From JBBSBL01 sp046330255 (GTDB taxonomy: Bacteria; Actinomycetota; Thermoleophilia; Solirubrobacterales; Solirubrobacteraceae), in contig JAXLTC010000001.1 of NCBI GenBank assembly GCA_046330255.1, positions 1,648,901 to 1,712,900 on the forward strand: a stretch of 64,000 bases of DNA, in the 5' to 3' direction. Positions 17,561 to 26,195 of the stretch are shown here, piece by piece. Made by a program: the position numbers and the translations under genes. The first letter of the stretch is position 1. Each line of letters starts with the position of its first letter. The notes beneath the pieces are model-generated. The model searched no databases. It was not told the DNA's origin and saw only the letters and a program-made list of their open reading frames with translations.

Positions 17561-17971
17561 GTGCTGAGGATGCCGTCCGAGAATGCGGGCCTGGCCCGGT
17601 CGTTCTGCGGTGCGTTCAACCGCCGAGACCTCGGTGCTGTGCTCGCGCTCATGCACGAGGACGTCCGGATCGAGCCGCGCATCGGGTCGCTGGAGGGCGA
17701 CTTCGTCGGCCACGAGGGAGTCCGCCGGTGGTGGGCCCAACTGCTCACGGCCTTCCCCGACTACCTTGTCTCGATCGAGGAGATCCAAGACTTCGACGAG
17801 CTCACGCTCGGACGCCTCCGGGGTCGGGCGCATGGCGCTGCCAGTACGACGCCCGTGGTCGAGACTTGGTGGCAGGCGATCACGTGGCGCGGCGCGAAGT
17901 GCTCCCGGTGGCGCAACTTCGCGACGGAGTCCGAGGCGTTCGAGACCGTCCAGCGAGAGGCGGGACGATGA
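17561..17971 (+). CDS. NTF2-like (SnoaL-type) protein
   Basis: 136 residues with the cone-shaped NTF2-like pattern: RSFCGAFNRRDLGAVLALMHEDVRIEPR at the N-terminus (read in blocks), then GHEGVRRWWAQLLTAFPDY. Such proteins are small-molecule isomerases, cyclases or uncharacterised. GTG 17561 has GAGG 5 nt upstream; ATG 17570 is the alternative. Its TGA overlaps the start of the cupin gene (ATGA), so the two are coupled. Confidence 0.75.
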   Translation: MLRMPSENAGLARSFCGAFNRRDLGAVLALMHEDVRIEPRIGSLEGDFVGHEGVRRWWAQLLTAFPDYLVSIEEIQDFDELTLGRLRGRAHGAASTTPVVETWWQAITWRGAKCSRWRNFATESEAFETVQREAGR

Positions 17972-18402
17972 CCGAGGAGATTCAGGTTGGTGCGCTGAGC
18001 GTGCGCTTCTTGGTGGAGGCGGCCGATTCGAACGGGAGCGCGAGCGTCTTCGAGTGCGACGTTCCGGCGGAGAGCATGATGCCCGTGCCGCACAGTCACG
18101 ACGCCTTCGAGGAGACGATCTACGGCCTCGAAGGCGTCACCACGTGGACGGTGGACGCCCGGCGACTCGATGTCTCGCCCGGGGAGGCGATTTGCATACC
18201 TCGCGGCGCGGTCCACGGGTTCGACAACAACGGGATCGAGGACGCGAGGTTCCTCGCGATCGCCAGCCCTGGGCTGATGACGGCCGGCTACTTCCGTGAG
18301 ATCCATGAGGTGCTGGCCTCGGCCGCGGCGGGGCCGCCGGACCGCGCGAGGATCGCGGCGGTCATGCGTCGCCACGGCCTGACGCCGGCGGCGCCGGGCT
18401 GA
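17968..18402 (+). CDS. cupin-domain protein
   Basis: 144 residues forming one double-stranded beta-helix. Cupin motif 1 is HSHDAFEETIYGLEG (two His and a Glu as metal ligands), motif 2 is PRGAVHGFDN. The ATGA overlap with the NTF2-like gene fixes the start and implies coupled translation. Substrate unknown; the pair may act on the same small molecule. Confidence 0.85.
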   Translation: MTEEIQVGALSVRFLVEAADSNGSASVFECDVPAESMMPVPHSHDAFEETIYGLEGVTTWTVDARRLDVSPGEAICIPRGAVHGFDNNGIEDARFLAIASPGLMTAGYFREIHEVLASAAAGPPDRARIAAVMRRHGLTPAAPG

Positions 18403-18497
18403 GGCGCCTCTGGACGGCGGACGCGCCGGACCGGAAGAGCCGGCAGCCGCGGGAAGCCGACCACGAGACCGCGGCCTGAGGTGGCCGGCGGCAGCCC

Positions 18498-19862
18498 TCA
18501 GCGCCGGCGCTTGCGTGGCGGCGCAGCCAGAAGCGTGAAGTAGGCGGTGCGCGGGCGGGCCCGGTTGCCCGCCCGGTCGCGTGCCTCGACCACGACCCGG
18601 TAGCGCCCAGGGGCGAGCAGGCGCCGCCCGACGCGTCCGGAGAACCGCAGCCGCGTGGTGCCTCGGTGCGCGCTCAGGCGCGCCTCGGCGACCGTCGCAT
18701 AGCGCACGCAGCGCCGGGCCCGGCGCTGCGTGCGCGTGGGCCGAACGCACGAGCGCCCACGGCGCCGGCCTGTGAACCCGCGGTCGATCCGAAGGGTGAC
18801 CCTGGCGTCCTCCGAGAGCGTCAGCCGGATCGTTGTGCGGTGTCCGTGCCTGAAGGTCGCCGGCACGACCGCGAGCGCGGAGATCCGCGGCGCCGTCCGG
18901 TCCCGACCGCCGCCCGGAGGGGGCGTGACGGTCGGGCGCTGCACCCCGGTCACCCGCGCGATCTGCGACGTGGTCTCGAGCGAGACGAACAGGGACTCGC
19001 CGTTCGCCGTGACGTAGCGCGGCCCCGACGCATCCGGGAAGCCGGTCAACTTCGTCACCGCGCCGCCGGGGGTGAGGCGCGTGAGCGAGTTGCCCGCGAA
19101 CTGGGCGAACCAGTACGCGCCGTCCGCGCCGAGCGTCACGCCGAAGGGGTCTGTCATCAAGACCGCCGTCCGAGCCGGCGTCCCACCGGGGGAGAGGCGT
19201 CCGATCTCATCGGAGGGGTTCGCGAACGCCATCTGCGTGCCCGGCCCGGCGGCCACCTGCTGCGGCGTGCCGCCGACGGTGTAGAACGTCTGGCCCGCGG
19301 CGGGGTTCGCAGGGTTCACGCGGACGATCCGGCCGCCGGCGAAGTCGGCGATCCAGATCCCGCCATCCCCGCCGCGGGCGACGCCGCGGGCACCCATCCC
19401 GGCGACGGGCGTGGAGGTGAACCCGGTGGGGTTGCCAGGCGGGACCTTGATCACCTTGTCCCCGCTGGCCGCCCAGAGGTTCCCGTCGGGCCCGGTCACG
19501 ATCCCGTGCGGGTCGGCGATGTCGGCGATCGCGAACTTCTCGTCGGTGTTCACCGGGTCGGCGGGAGAGAAGCGCGCGACTCCGCCGGCCTGGGTGACCC
19601 AGATGTTGCCGTCCGGGCCGCTCGTGATCCCGACGGGGTTGGCGATGTCGGGCGGGTCGTACTCGGTGACCGTGCCGCCCGGGGTCACCCTGGCGATGTC
19701 CGGTGGGCCGCCCGAGAGCGCGACCCAGACGTTGCCGTCCGGGCCGCGGGTCAGCTGTCCCGGGGTCTTGGCCACGGGATAGACGCCGTTGACGACGGGC
19801 GCCGCGCCCGCCGCCGGCGCGGCGACGAGGACCGCGGCGCTCGCGAGAAGCGCGATGCGCAC
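18498..19862 (-). CDS. exported virginiamycin B lyase-like beta-propeller protein
   Basis: 454 residues from GTG 19862. Signal peptide (VRIALLASAAVLVAAPAAGA), then about six NHL/Vgb-type blades, each with GPDGNVWV- or GADGAYWF-like motifs. A basic C-terminal domain resembles the Arg-rich beta-sandwich tails of exported proteins in this window. Vgb-like propellers are common in secreted proteins that are not lyases, so enzymatic function is not claimed. Start: GGAG lies 5 nt before GTG 19862; GTG 19892 is the alternative. It is divergent from the lipoprotein gene. Confidence 0.75.
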   Translation of the reverse strand: MRIALLASAAVLVAAPAAGAAPVVNGVYPVAKTPGQLTRGPDGNVWVALSGGPPDIARVTPGGTVTEYDPPDIANPVGITSGPDGNIWVTQAGGVARFSPADPVNTDEKFAIADIADPHGIVTGPDGNLWAASGDKVIKVPPGNPTGFTSTPVAGMGARGVARGGDGGIWIADFAGGRIVRVNPANPAAGQTFYTVGGTPQQVAAGPGTQMAFANPSDEIGRLSPGGTPARTAVLMTDPFGVTLGADGAYWFAQFAGNSLTRLTPGGAVTKLTGFPDASGPRYVTANGESLFVSLETTSQIARVTGVQRPTVTPPPGGGRDRTAPRISALAVVPATFRHGHRTTIRLTLSEDARVTLRIDRGFTGRRRGRSCVRPTRTQRRARRCVRYATVAEARLSAHRGTTRLRFSGRVGRRLLAPGRYRVVVEARDRAGNRARPRTAYFTLLAAPPRKRRR

Positions 19863-19975
19863 GAGCGCTCCGGGCCGCGGTCCGATCCCCACGATCGTGA
19901 CCCTAGAACATCGCCGCCGGGGAGGCGCCGCACCGAGGACGGGTGTTCGTGAGGACGGCGCGCGCCGGCCTTGCC

Positions 19976-19981
19976 TACGCT
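19976..19981 (+). promoter_or_regulatory. leaderless -10 box of lipoprotein gene
   Basis: TACGCT, 6 nt before GTG 19988; it decides the start over the upstream in-frame GTG at 19943. Confidence 0.5.
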
Positions 19982-19987
19982 TCACGG

Positions 19988-20455
19988 GTGCTCGCTCCGA
20001 GATCCGGTCGCAGGCGCCTCGCCGCACTCGGCGTCGCGGCAATCGCCGCGCTCCCTCTCGCCGGCTGCGCGGAGCAGGACAAGGCCCAGGCCGGGGCGGC
20101 GCTCGAGGCGTACCTGAACGACTACGCGACCGGCAACGTGGTGGCGGCCTGCGCCCGCCTCACCCCGCAGGCGCGCCTCGCGTTCCGCACCCGCATCCGC
20201 GGGGTGCTCTACCAGCCATGCGCCCCCGCGATGCGCGAGCGCCTTCGGATCAGCGGCGCGAGCTGGATTCCACGACTCATGGGGCTGCAGGTCACGTCCG
20301 TCGACGTTCACGGCGACCGCGCCTCAGCTGTGACCGCTCCTGACAGCCTCCTCGGCGGGGCGCCGACCCCCCTACGCAAGATCGGGGGTCGCTGGCTCAT
20401 CACCGCGCCGGCCGACCTCAAGCTCGTGCCGACGCCACCCAGCGACGGCTTCTGA
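19988..20455 (+). CDS. small lipoprotein with NTF2/DUF4878-like layout
   Basis: 155 residues. Lipoprotein signal with lipobox LAGC (Cys near residue 27), then a domain beginning ALEAYLNDYATGNVVAACARLTPQA and ending IGGRWLITAPADL. This pattern, helix with a paired Cys followed by a terminal beta strand with GGRW, is typical of exported NTF2-like lipoproteins in actinobacteria. Role unknown; it would sit on the outer face of the membrane. Confidence 0.7.
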   Translation: MLAPRSGRRRLAALGVAAIAALPLAGCAEQDKAQAGAALEAYLNDYATGNVVAACARLTPQARLAFRTRIRGVLYQPCAPAMRERLRISGASWIPRLMGLQVTSVDVHGDRASAVTAPDSLLGGAPTPLRKIGGRWLITAPADLKLVPTPPSDGF

Positions 20456-20515
20456 GCCAATAGCGCCCGGCGCGCGGCGCTCCGACACTCCGCCGGGGCT
20501 CGCGAGCCCATGATG

Positions 20516-20521
20516 TACGGT
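20516..20521 (+). promoter_or_regulatory. leaderless -10 box of PAC2 gene
   Basis: TACGGT, 7 nt before ATG 20529, which places transcription start at about 20528. Confidence 0.55.
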
Positions 20522-20528
20522 GGATCGG

Positions 20529-21413
20529 ATGCAGCCGCTCGTCTGGGATCGCAGGCCGGAGGGCCTCCGTGCGCCGGCCCTCGTATGCGCGTTCGGCGGC
20601 TGGAACGACGCCGCCGACGCCGCCACGACCGCGCTCGGCTTCGTGTCCTCGGCGCTCGGCGCGGAACGCTTCGCGGCGATCGATCCGGAGGAGTTCTACG
20701 ACTTCCAGTCGACGCGCCCGCAGATCGCGCTGCGCGACGGGATCACGCGCGAGATCACCTGGCCCGAGGTGGAGGTCCTCGCGGCGAACGTCCCCCGCGC
20801 GCCCCGTGACCTGGTGTTCCTCACCGGTCCGGAGCCGTCGATGCGCTGGCGCGCGTTCGCCGCCGCGATCGTCGACCTGGCCGAGGCGCTCGGCGTCCAG
20901 ATCGTCGTGACCCTCGGTGCGCTGCTGGCGGACGTGCCGCACACGCGCCCGGTCGCGATCACGGGCATCGCCTCGGACGAGGCGCTCGCCGAGCGCACAG
21001 CGCTCAGCCGCTCCAACTACGAGGGGCCCACCGGCATCACGGGGGTGCTGCATGCCGCGTGCGCGGAGGCGGGGATGCCGTCGGCGAGCCTGTGGGCCGC
21101 AGTGCCCCACTACATCGCCGCGACGCCGAACCCCAAGGCGGCGCTCGCGCTCGTGCGCAAGCTCGAGTCGCTCGTCGGCGTCACGGTCGACGCCTCGGAG
21201 CTCGAGTCGGCTGTGGTCGACTACGACCGTCAGGTGGACCTCGCGGTGCAGAGCGACGACGAGGTCCGCCAGTTCGTCGAGCGCCTCGAGGCCGCGGCCG
21301 AAGAGGCCGAGGACGGGACGGCCGAGGCGAGCGGCGGCAAGCTGCCCTCCGGCGACACGATCGCGCGCGAGTTCCAGCGCTTCCTGCGCCAGCGCGGTCC
21401 CGAGAGCTCCTAG
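20529..21413 (+). CDS. PAC2-family (proteasome-assembly-chaperone-like) protein
   Basis: 294 residues. APALVCAFGGWNDAADAA at the start, LGALLADVPHTRPV near 140 and AAVPHYIAATPNPKAALAL near 200 are the PAC2 signatures. The C-terminal tail is acidic and helical. In actinobacteria these proteins are widespread and mostly uncharacterised; no proteasome gene is near, though a fused PafBC regulator lies 33 kb away. ATG 20529 is preferred over GTG 20520 because the -10 box overlaps the latter. Confidence 0.85.
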   Translation: MQPLVWDRRPEGLRAPALVCAFGGWNDAADAATTALGFVSSALGAERFAAIDPEEFYDFQSTRPQIALRDGITREITWPEVEVLAANVPRAPRDLVFLTGPEPSMRWRAFAAAIVDLAEALGVQIVVTLGALLADVPHTRPVAITGIASDEALAERTALSRSNYEGPTGITGVLHAACAEAGMPSASLWAAVPHYIAATPNPKAALALVRKLESLVGVTVDASELESAVVDYDRQVDLAVQSDDEVRQFVERLEAAAEEAEDGTAEASGGKLPSGDTIAREFQRFLRQRGPESS

Positions 21414-21421
21414 CCGACCGG

Positions 21422-24400
21422 CTAGCGCTCGGCCGCCGGGCAGACGATGCGGTAGTCGCACACGGCGCAGACCGCGTGGCTCGGCGTCGGCTCGAAGCCC
21501 TGCGCGAGGATGCCGTCGGCGACGGCGCTCACGGTCTCCTCGATCGCGACCCGGTCGCGCTCGTCGCGCGGCACCTCCACCTTCTCGTCGTCGAGGATGT
21601 AGTAGTAGCTCTCGCGCGCGGCCTCGAGCTCCCACGCCTCGCGCGCCGCCGTGGCGTACAGCGTGAGTTGGACGTCGTCACGGAGCTGCTCGACCGTCTT
21701 CGGGCGCGAGGTCTTGTAGTCGATCAGCTCGTAGCTCCCGTCGGGCAGGCGGTCGACGCGATCCACGCGGCCCCGCAGCTGGTGGGGTCCGAGGCGGAAC
21801 GTGAACGCGCGCTCGAACCAGACGGGCTCCGAGCCCTCCTCGCGGAAGCGCTCGTGATAGCGCTCGAGCGCCGCCGTCGCCTTGACGCGAAGCTGGCGCT
21901 CCTGCTCGGAGTCGCCGAAGCCGCCGCGCCTCCAGCCCGCGTCCAGCAGGCCCAGCATCACGCCGGCATCTCCGTGACTGCCCTGCGCGTGGAAGCGCTC
22001 GAGCACCTGGTGGACGAGGATGCCGAAGCGCTGGTTCAGCGTCGGCTCCTGGGGGATCCGGAAGACGCGCGCGAACTTGTAGCGCAGCGGGCACGCCCGG
22101 TAGGTCTCGATGTCGCTCGCCGACAGCAGCAGGCCGTCGCCGCGGCGAGGGATGAAGGCCTCGAGCGAGGGCTCGTCCCGCGCGGCGAGGGACTGCGCGC
22201 GGCGGCGCTCGTCGCGCTCGGTGTCGAGCACGTAGTCGTCGAGCGCGGAGGCGAGGAAGATCTCGCGCGCCGTCGGGGTCATCGCGGGGCGCAGCACGTC
22301 GTTGACGTTCGCGAGCGCCTCGGCCACGCCCTGGCCCTCGGGCCGGGAGATCACGGCCGAGAGCTTGAGCAGCTCCAGGAACCGGACGACCGCGCGTGAC
22401 ACGTCGAGGTCGGTGTCCAGCCGCAGCTCGTGCAGGCGGCCGCCGGTGGTCCCCACCCCTTCGAGCACGTCGTCGCGCAGGATCCGGTAGGTCGAGTGCA
22501 GGCTCTCGGCGGGCCCGAAGAGCTCCTCCTCGCGGTCCTCCCAGTCCGCCCCCAGGGCTGCGCGCGCCTCCTGGGCGAACGGGGATGGAGGCTGCTGGGC
22601 CCCGCGCGCGCCCGTGCGCGGGTAGCTGAGCACCAGCCGCCGCCGGGCGCGCGTCATCGCCACGTGCAGCAGGCGCCGCATCGCGATCTCGTGGATCGAG
22701 CGGGAGTCGGGCGGGACGCGCTCGGCGAGCAGCGCGTCGGGCACCGGCTCGAGCGCTCGCCGCCGGCTCCCGGGCATCCGCGCCGCGTGCAGGCCGGCGA
22801 CGTAGACGTGGTCCCATTCGCGGCCCTTGGCGTCCGCCATCGAGAGCACCTCGACCGCGGCCGCGTGGCGCGAGTGTCCGGCATCCTCGTCCGGCAGGCC
22901 CGCCTCGGCGACCGCGGCGACGTAGCGCGCGAACTCGCGCGTGGTGCCCTGGGGCTCGCGGCGGACGAACCGCGCCGCGAGCTCGCCGAAGCGCGAGATC
23001 GCGGCCAGCCGCTCGGCCGCCTCGGGCGAGGCGGCGAACAGGAGCTTGCGGCGGATGCCCAGCCGCTCCACGAGCCTGTGGACGAACAGGTCGGGCCGCA
23101 CCACTTCGAGCGCGGCCGAGGCCGAGCGGTACAGGCGCAGGAAGCCGAGGATGCGATCGCGCGCCTCGGGCGGGATCTGGGGCGACTCGGTCGCCGCGGC
23201 CAGGCCGGCGACCATGTCGAGCTTGCGCCGCCGCGCGATCTGGGTGCAGCGGGCGATGTCGACCGAGCGCAGCTCGACCGGCGGTCGAGCCAGCGCCCGT
23301 ACCACGGCTCCGGCGTCGGCGGGGTCGGCGAGCAGCCGCAGCCACGCGAGCAGGTCGCGGATCTCGGCGCGCTGGAAGAACGCCGCCGCTCCGACGACGC
23401 GGTGGGCGATCGCCCGCTCCTCGAGCGCGACTGCGAACGCCGGGGCCTCCGAGGCCACCGACCGCACGAGGATCGCGATCGACGCGGGATCGGCGTTTTC
23501 GCGGCGGACCAGGCGCTCGACGTCCGCGGCCACAGCCTGCGCTTCGGCGCGCTCGTTCTCCGCACGCCAGAAGCAGACCTCGCCGCCGGGCGTGCCGCGC
23601 GCCGCGAGGCCGAGCCGGTCCTCGATCGGCGCCACGACGGCGGCCGCCGCCCTGAGCACCCGCGCGCGGCGACCGCGGGCGCGCTCGAGCCGGATCACCG
23701 TCGCGTCGGGGTGCGCCTCGAGCAGGTCACGCGCGTTCTTGGCGCCTGCGGCGCGGAAGCGGTGGATCGCCTGGTCGTCGTCACACCAGGCCGCGAGCTC
23801 GCCGTGCTCGGACGCCACGGTGCGCGTCAGCAGCGCCTGCGCGTGGTCGAGGTCCTCCCACTCGTCCGCCAGCACGTACCGGAAGCGCCGCGCCACCCGG
23901 ACGCGGACATGAGCGCGATCGCGCAGCAGCTCGACCGCCCGCAGCAGGAGCCCGCCCGTGTCCAGGGCGCCGCGCTCGTCGAGCATCCGGTCGTGGTCGG
24001 CGTAGATGCGCGCGAACTCCTCCTCGCGCTCGGCGCGAGCGAGAGCGGCGTCGCCGCCCCGCGGGAGGCCGGCCGCCCACTCCGCATAGCGCTCGGGCGT
24101 CACGAGCTCCCCCTTCAGGCGGTCGATCCGCGCGACGAGCGAGCCGAGGAGCGCCGCGGGCGCGCCGCCGAGGTCGTGCATGCGCAGGGTCAGTTCGTCG
24201 ACGTGCGCGCCGAGGAGCGCGAGCCGCTCGGCCGCCGTGACGGGAACGGCGAACGGATCGAGCCCGGCCTCGAGCGCCTCGTCGCGCAGCAGGCGCTCGC
24301 ACAGGCCCTGGACGCTGACGACGGCCAACTCCTCGTAGGGCCGCTCGACCTCCGCCTCGATGTCCGCGCGCAGGGAGTCCGCGCGCGCGGCCGTCCGGGC

Positions 24401-24571
24401 GACCACGAGGACGCTCTCGGGCGCGACTCCGTCCTCGACGAGGCGCGCGAAGCGCGCCACCAGGGTTGCGGTGCGGCCCGTGCCGGCGCCGCCGAGTACG
24501 AGCAGCGGACCGCCGGGATGGTCGACCACCGCGCGCTGCGCCGGATCGAGACCGTCGGGCGGAAGGGCCAC
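21422..24571 (-). CDS. UvrD/Rep-like helicase with C-terminal Fe-S PD-(D/E)XK nuclease
   Basis: 1049 residues. Motor motifs: Q motif LDPAQRAVV, Walker A GGAGTGRT (Arg33 where Lys is normal), motif II LADEWEDLDHAQ, motif III WCDDDQAIHRFRAA, motif V MADAKGREWDHVYVAGLHA and motif VI HVAMTRARRRL. The last about 190 residues hold a RecB-family nuclease: ACPLRYKFARVFR, GRVDRVDRLPDG, ELIDYKTSR, and four Cys (one before the nuclease, three in AVCAVCDYRIVCP) for a 4Fe-4S cluster. This is the AdnA/AdnB or AddB architecture for double-strand-break resection. Several motor motifs are degenerate and no partner subunit is adjacent. GTG 24571 chosen from a TATCCT -10 box 7 nt upstream. Confidence 0.85.
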   Translation of the reverse strand: MALPPDGLDPAQRAVVDHPGGPLLVLGGAGTGRTATLVARFARLVEDGVAPESVLVVARTAARADSLRADIEAEVERPYEELAVVSVQGLCERLLRDEALEAGLDPFAVPVTAAERLALLGAHVDELTLRMHDLGGAPAALLGSLVARIDRLKGELVTPERYAEWAAGLPRGGDAALARAEREEEFARIYADHDRMLDERGALDTGGLLLRAVELLRDRAHVRVRVARRFRYVLADEWEDLDHAQALLTRTVASEHGELAAWCDDDQAIHRFRAAGAKNARDLLEAHPDATVIRLERARGRRARVLRAAAAVVAPIEDRLGLAARGTPGGEVCFWRAENERAEAQAVAADVERLVRRENADPASIAILVRSVASEAPAFAVALEERAIAHRVVGAAAFFQRAEIRDLLAWLRLLADPADAGAVVRALARPPVELRSVDIARCTQIARRRKLDMVAGLAAATESPQIPPEARDRILGFLRLYRSASAALEVVRPDLFVHRLVERLGIRRKLLFAASPEAAERLAAISRFGELAARFVRREPQGTTREFARYVAAVAEAGLPDEDAGHSRHAAAVEVLSMADAKGREWDHVYVAGLHAARMPGSRRRALEPVPDALLAERVPPDSRSIHEIAMRRLLHVAMTRARRRLVLSYPRTGARGAQQPPSPFAQEARAALGADWEDREEELFGPAESLHSTYRILRDDVLEGVGTTGGRLHELRLDTDLDVSRAVVRFLELLKLSAVISRPEGQGVAEALANVNDVLRPAMTPTAREIFLASALDDYVLDTERDERRRAQSLAARDEPSLEAFIPRRGDGLLLSASDIETYRACPLRYKFARVFRIPQEPTLNQRFGILVHQVLERFHAQGSHGDAGVMLGLLDAGWRRGGFGDSEQERQLRVKATAALERYHERFREEGSEPVWFERAFTFRLGPHQLRGRVDRVDRLPDGSYELIDYKTSRPKTVEQLRDDVQLTLYATAAREAWELEAARESYYYILDDEKVEVPRDERDRVAIEETVSAVADGILAQGFEPTPSHAVCAVCDYRIVCPAAER

Positions 24572-24578
24572 GCCTGAC

Positions 24579-24584
24579 AGGATA
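24579..24584 (-). promoter_or_regulatory. leaderless -10 box of helicase-nuclease gene
   Basis: TATCCT on the minus strand, 7 nt before GTG 24571. It overlaps the first base of the divergent ATG at 24584, so both promoters share about 13 bp. Confidence 0.5.
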
Positions 24585-25468
24585 TGCCGCCGATGGCCCC
24601 GCACCCGGATGCCCTCGACGCCGACTGGCTGTCCGCCTGCCGGCGCATGGCGGCTGGCGTGCGCGACGTCCTCGCAGCGCGCGGGAGCACAGCCGAGCGC
24701 GCGGTCGAGGTCGGTCGCGGGGAGGGGGGCGACCGGACCCTCGTGATCGACGCCGAGGCCGAGGCGGCCGTCTTCGAGGTGCTCGAGGAGATGCGCACCG
24801 GGGGTGCGCTGTTCACCGCGATCTCCGAGGAGCGCGGCGTGGTCGACTTCGGCGACCCGGCGGTGCGGGTCGTGATCGATCCGATCGACGGCTCCCTGAA
24901 CGCCAAGCGCGGGGTCCCGCATCACGCGCTGTCGGTGGCCGTGGCGGACGGGCCGACGGCTCGGGACGTCGGCTTCGGCTTCGTGTTCGACCTCGCGACG
25001 GGCGAGGAGTGGGCGGCGCGCCGCGGCGCCGGCGCGATCCTGGACGGGCGCCCGCTCGATCCCACGGCCGGCGAGCGGGTCACCACCGAAGGCCGGCTCG
25101 AGATCCTCGGCGTGGAATCGGCCGACCCGCGCTGGATCGCCGAGGCGATCGACCCGCTCCTCGACGCCGCGCACCGGCTGCGGGCGGTCGGCGCGATCGC
25201 GCTCACGCTGTGCCAGGTCGCCGCGGCCCGCTTCGACGGGATGGCCTCGCTCCGCCGTTGCCGCGCGGTCGACGCCGCCGCGGGGCAGTTGATCGTCCGC
25301 GAGGCCGGCGGACTGGTCGCCTTCCCCGGCTTCGAGGACCCGCTCGGCGCGCCGCTCGACCTCGCGCCGCATGCGCCGGTGATCGCCGCCCGCAGCGCGG
25401 CGGGGCTCGAGCGCCTGCGCGCCATCCACGGCCCGGGGGGCTCGAGGCTGGCGCGCCGATCCGGCTGA
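24584..25468 (+). CDS. inositol monophosphatase-family phosphatase
   Basis: 294 residues. Metal-binding motifs are FTAISEERG (usual GEE position), DPIDGSLNAKRG near 105 (usual DPIDGTxNF) and AVDAAAGQLIVREAGG near 230. The family includes inositol monophosphatase, fructose-1,6-bisphosphatase and CysQ; the Ser-Leu-Asn-Ala variant of the second motif does not settle which. ATG 24593 is an alternative start, and the promoter region is shared with the divergent helicase. Confidence 0.82.
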   Translation: MPPMAPHPDALDADWLSACRRMAAGVRDVLAARGSTAERAVEVGRGEGGDRTLVIDAEAEAAVFEVLEEMRTGGALFTAISEERGVVDFGDPAVRVVIDPIDGSLNAKRGVPHHALSVAVADGPTARDVGFGFVFDLATGEEWAARRGAGAILDGRPLDPTAGERVTTEGRLEILGVESADPRWIAEAIDPLLDAAHRLRAVGAIALTLCQVAAARFDGMASLRRCRAVDAAAGQLIVREAGGLVAFPGFEDPLGAPLDLAPHAPVIAARSAAGLERLRAIHGPGGSRLARRSG

Positions 25469-25483
25469 CCGGAAGCGCGCTCT

Positions 25484-25508
25484 GGGAAACGACTGGTAAC
25501 GTATTCCC
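25484..25508 (+). promoter_or_regulatory. candidate toxin-antitoxin operator with embedded -10 box
   Basis: GGGAAACG on the left and CGTATTCCC on the right form an inverted repeat (GGGAA/TTCCC arms with inner ACG/CGT). TAACGT at 25497-25502 lies inside it, 6 nt before the antitoxin ATG. Antitoxin binding here would block a leaderless promoter directly, as expected for autoregulation. Confidence 0.5.
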
Positions 25509-25745
25509 ATGCGTGCCACCATCGACGCGGTCGGCAGGATCGTCGTGCCCAAGCCGCTGCGTGACGCGCTCGGTCTGACCCCGGGCGCGACCGTGGACAT
25601 CTCCCGGTACGGGCCCGGCCTTCAGCTCGTGCCCGCCGGGCGAACCGCACGGCTCGTGGAGGAGGACGGCGAGTTGGTCGCGACCGGAGACACTCCGCTC
25701 GACGACGAGCAGCTCTTCGGCCTGATCGACGCCGGCCGGCGTTGA
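25509..25745 (+). CDS. AbrB/MazE-type antitoxin
   Basis: 78 residues. The first 45 form a SpoVT/AbrB swapped-hairpin DNA-binding domain (MRATIDAVGRIVVPKPLRD, LGLTPGATVDI). The C-terminal part is acidic (VEEDGELVATGDTPLDDEQ) and would neutralise the toxin. ATG directly follows the -10 box. TGA overlaps the TTG start of the PIN gene. Confidence 0.88.
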   Translation: MRATIDAVGRIVVPKPLRDALGLTPGATVDISRYGPGLQLVPAGRTARLVEEDGELVATGDTPLDDEQLFGLIDAGRR

Positions 25746-26152
25746 GCCTCGTCGCGCTCGACACGAGTGTCGCCGTCCCCCTGCTCATCCAGACGCACCG
25801 CAATCACCCGGACGTGGTGCGCTGGCGGGACCGGCGGGACGTTGCGCTCGCCGGCCATGCGCTCGCGGAGACCTACTCGGTGCTCACCCGCCTGCCGGGC
25901 GACCTGCGGCTGACTCCGGCTGATGCCGCAAACCTGCTGGCGGCGCGGTTCTCGCCGCCGCTGCTGCTCGCGCGGGCCAGGTTGGCCAAGCTGCCCGCCA
26001 CGCTCGCGGGGCTTGGGATCGCCGGAGGTGCCGTCTACGACGCGCTCGTCGCCCTGGCGGCCGCGGAGCACGGCGCCTCGCTCGCGACTCGCGATGCGCG
26101 CGCCGTCGCCACCTACGAGCTGGTCGGCGTCCGCGTGATCCCCGTGGGTTGA
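25742..26152 (+). CDS. PIN-domain ribonuclease toxin (VapC-like)
   Basis: 136 residues. The PIN acidic residues are visible: Asp in ALDTSVAVPLL near 7, Glu in ALAETYSVLTRL near 44, Asp in VYDALVALAA near 100 and Asp in LATRDARA near 118. The family cleaves RNA with divalent metal. TTG start is fixed by the TTGA overlap with the antitoxin stop. Confidence 0.88.
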   Translation: MSLVALDTSVAVPLLIQTHRNHPDVVRWRDRRDVALAGHALAETYSVLTRLPGDLRLTPADAANLLAARFSPPLLLARARLAKLPATLAGLGIAGGAVYDALVALAAAEHGASLATRDARAVATYELVGVRVIPVG

Positions 26153-26195
26153 TCAGGCCAAGCCCGGCGTGCCGCCCGGCACTTCGAGCGGCACG

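Noticed and set aside
19943..19987. Upstream GTG start for the lipoprotein
   Set aside because: The -10 box at 19976-19981 lies downstream of it, and GTG 19988 gives a normal lipoprotein signal.
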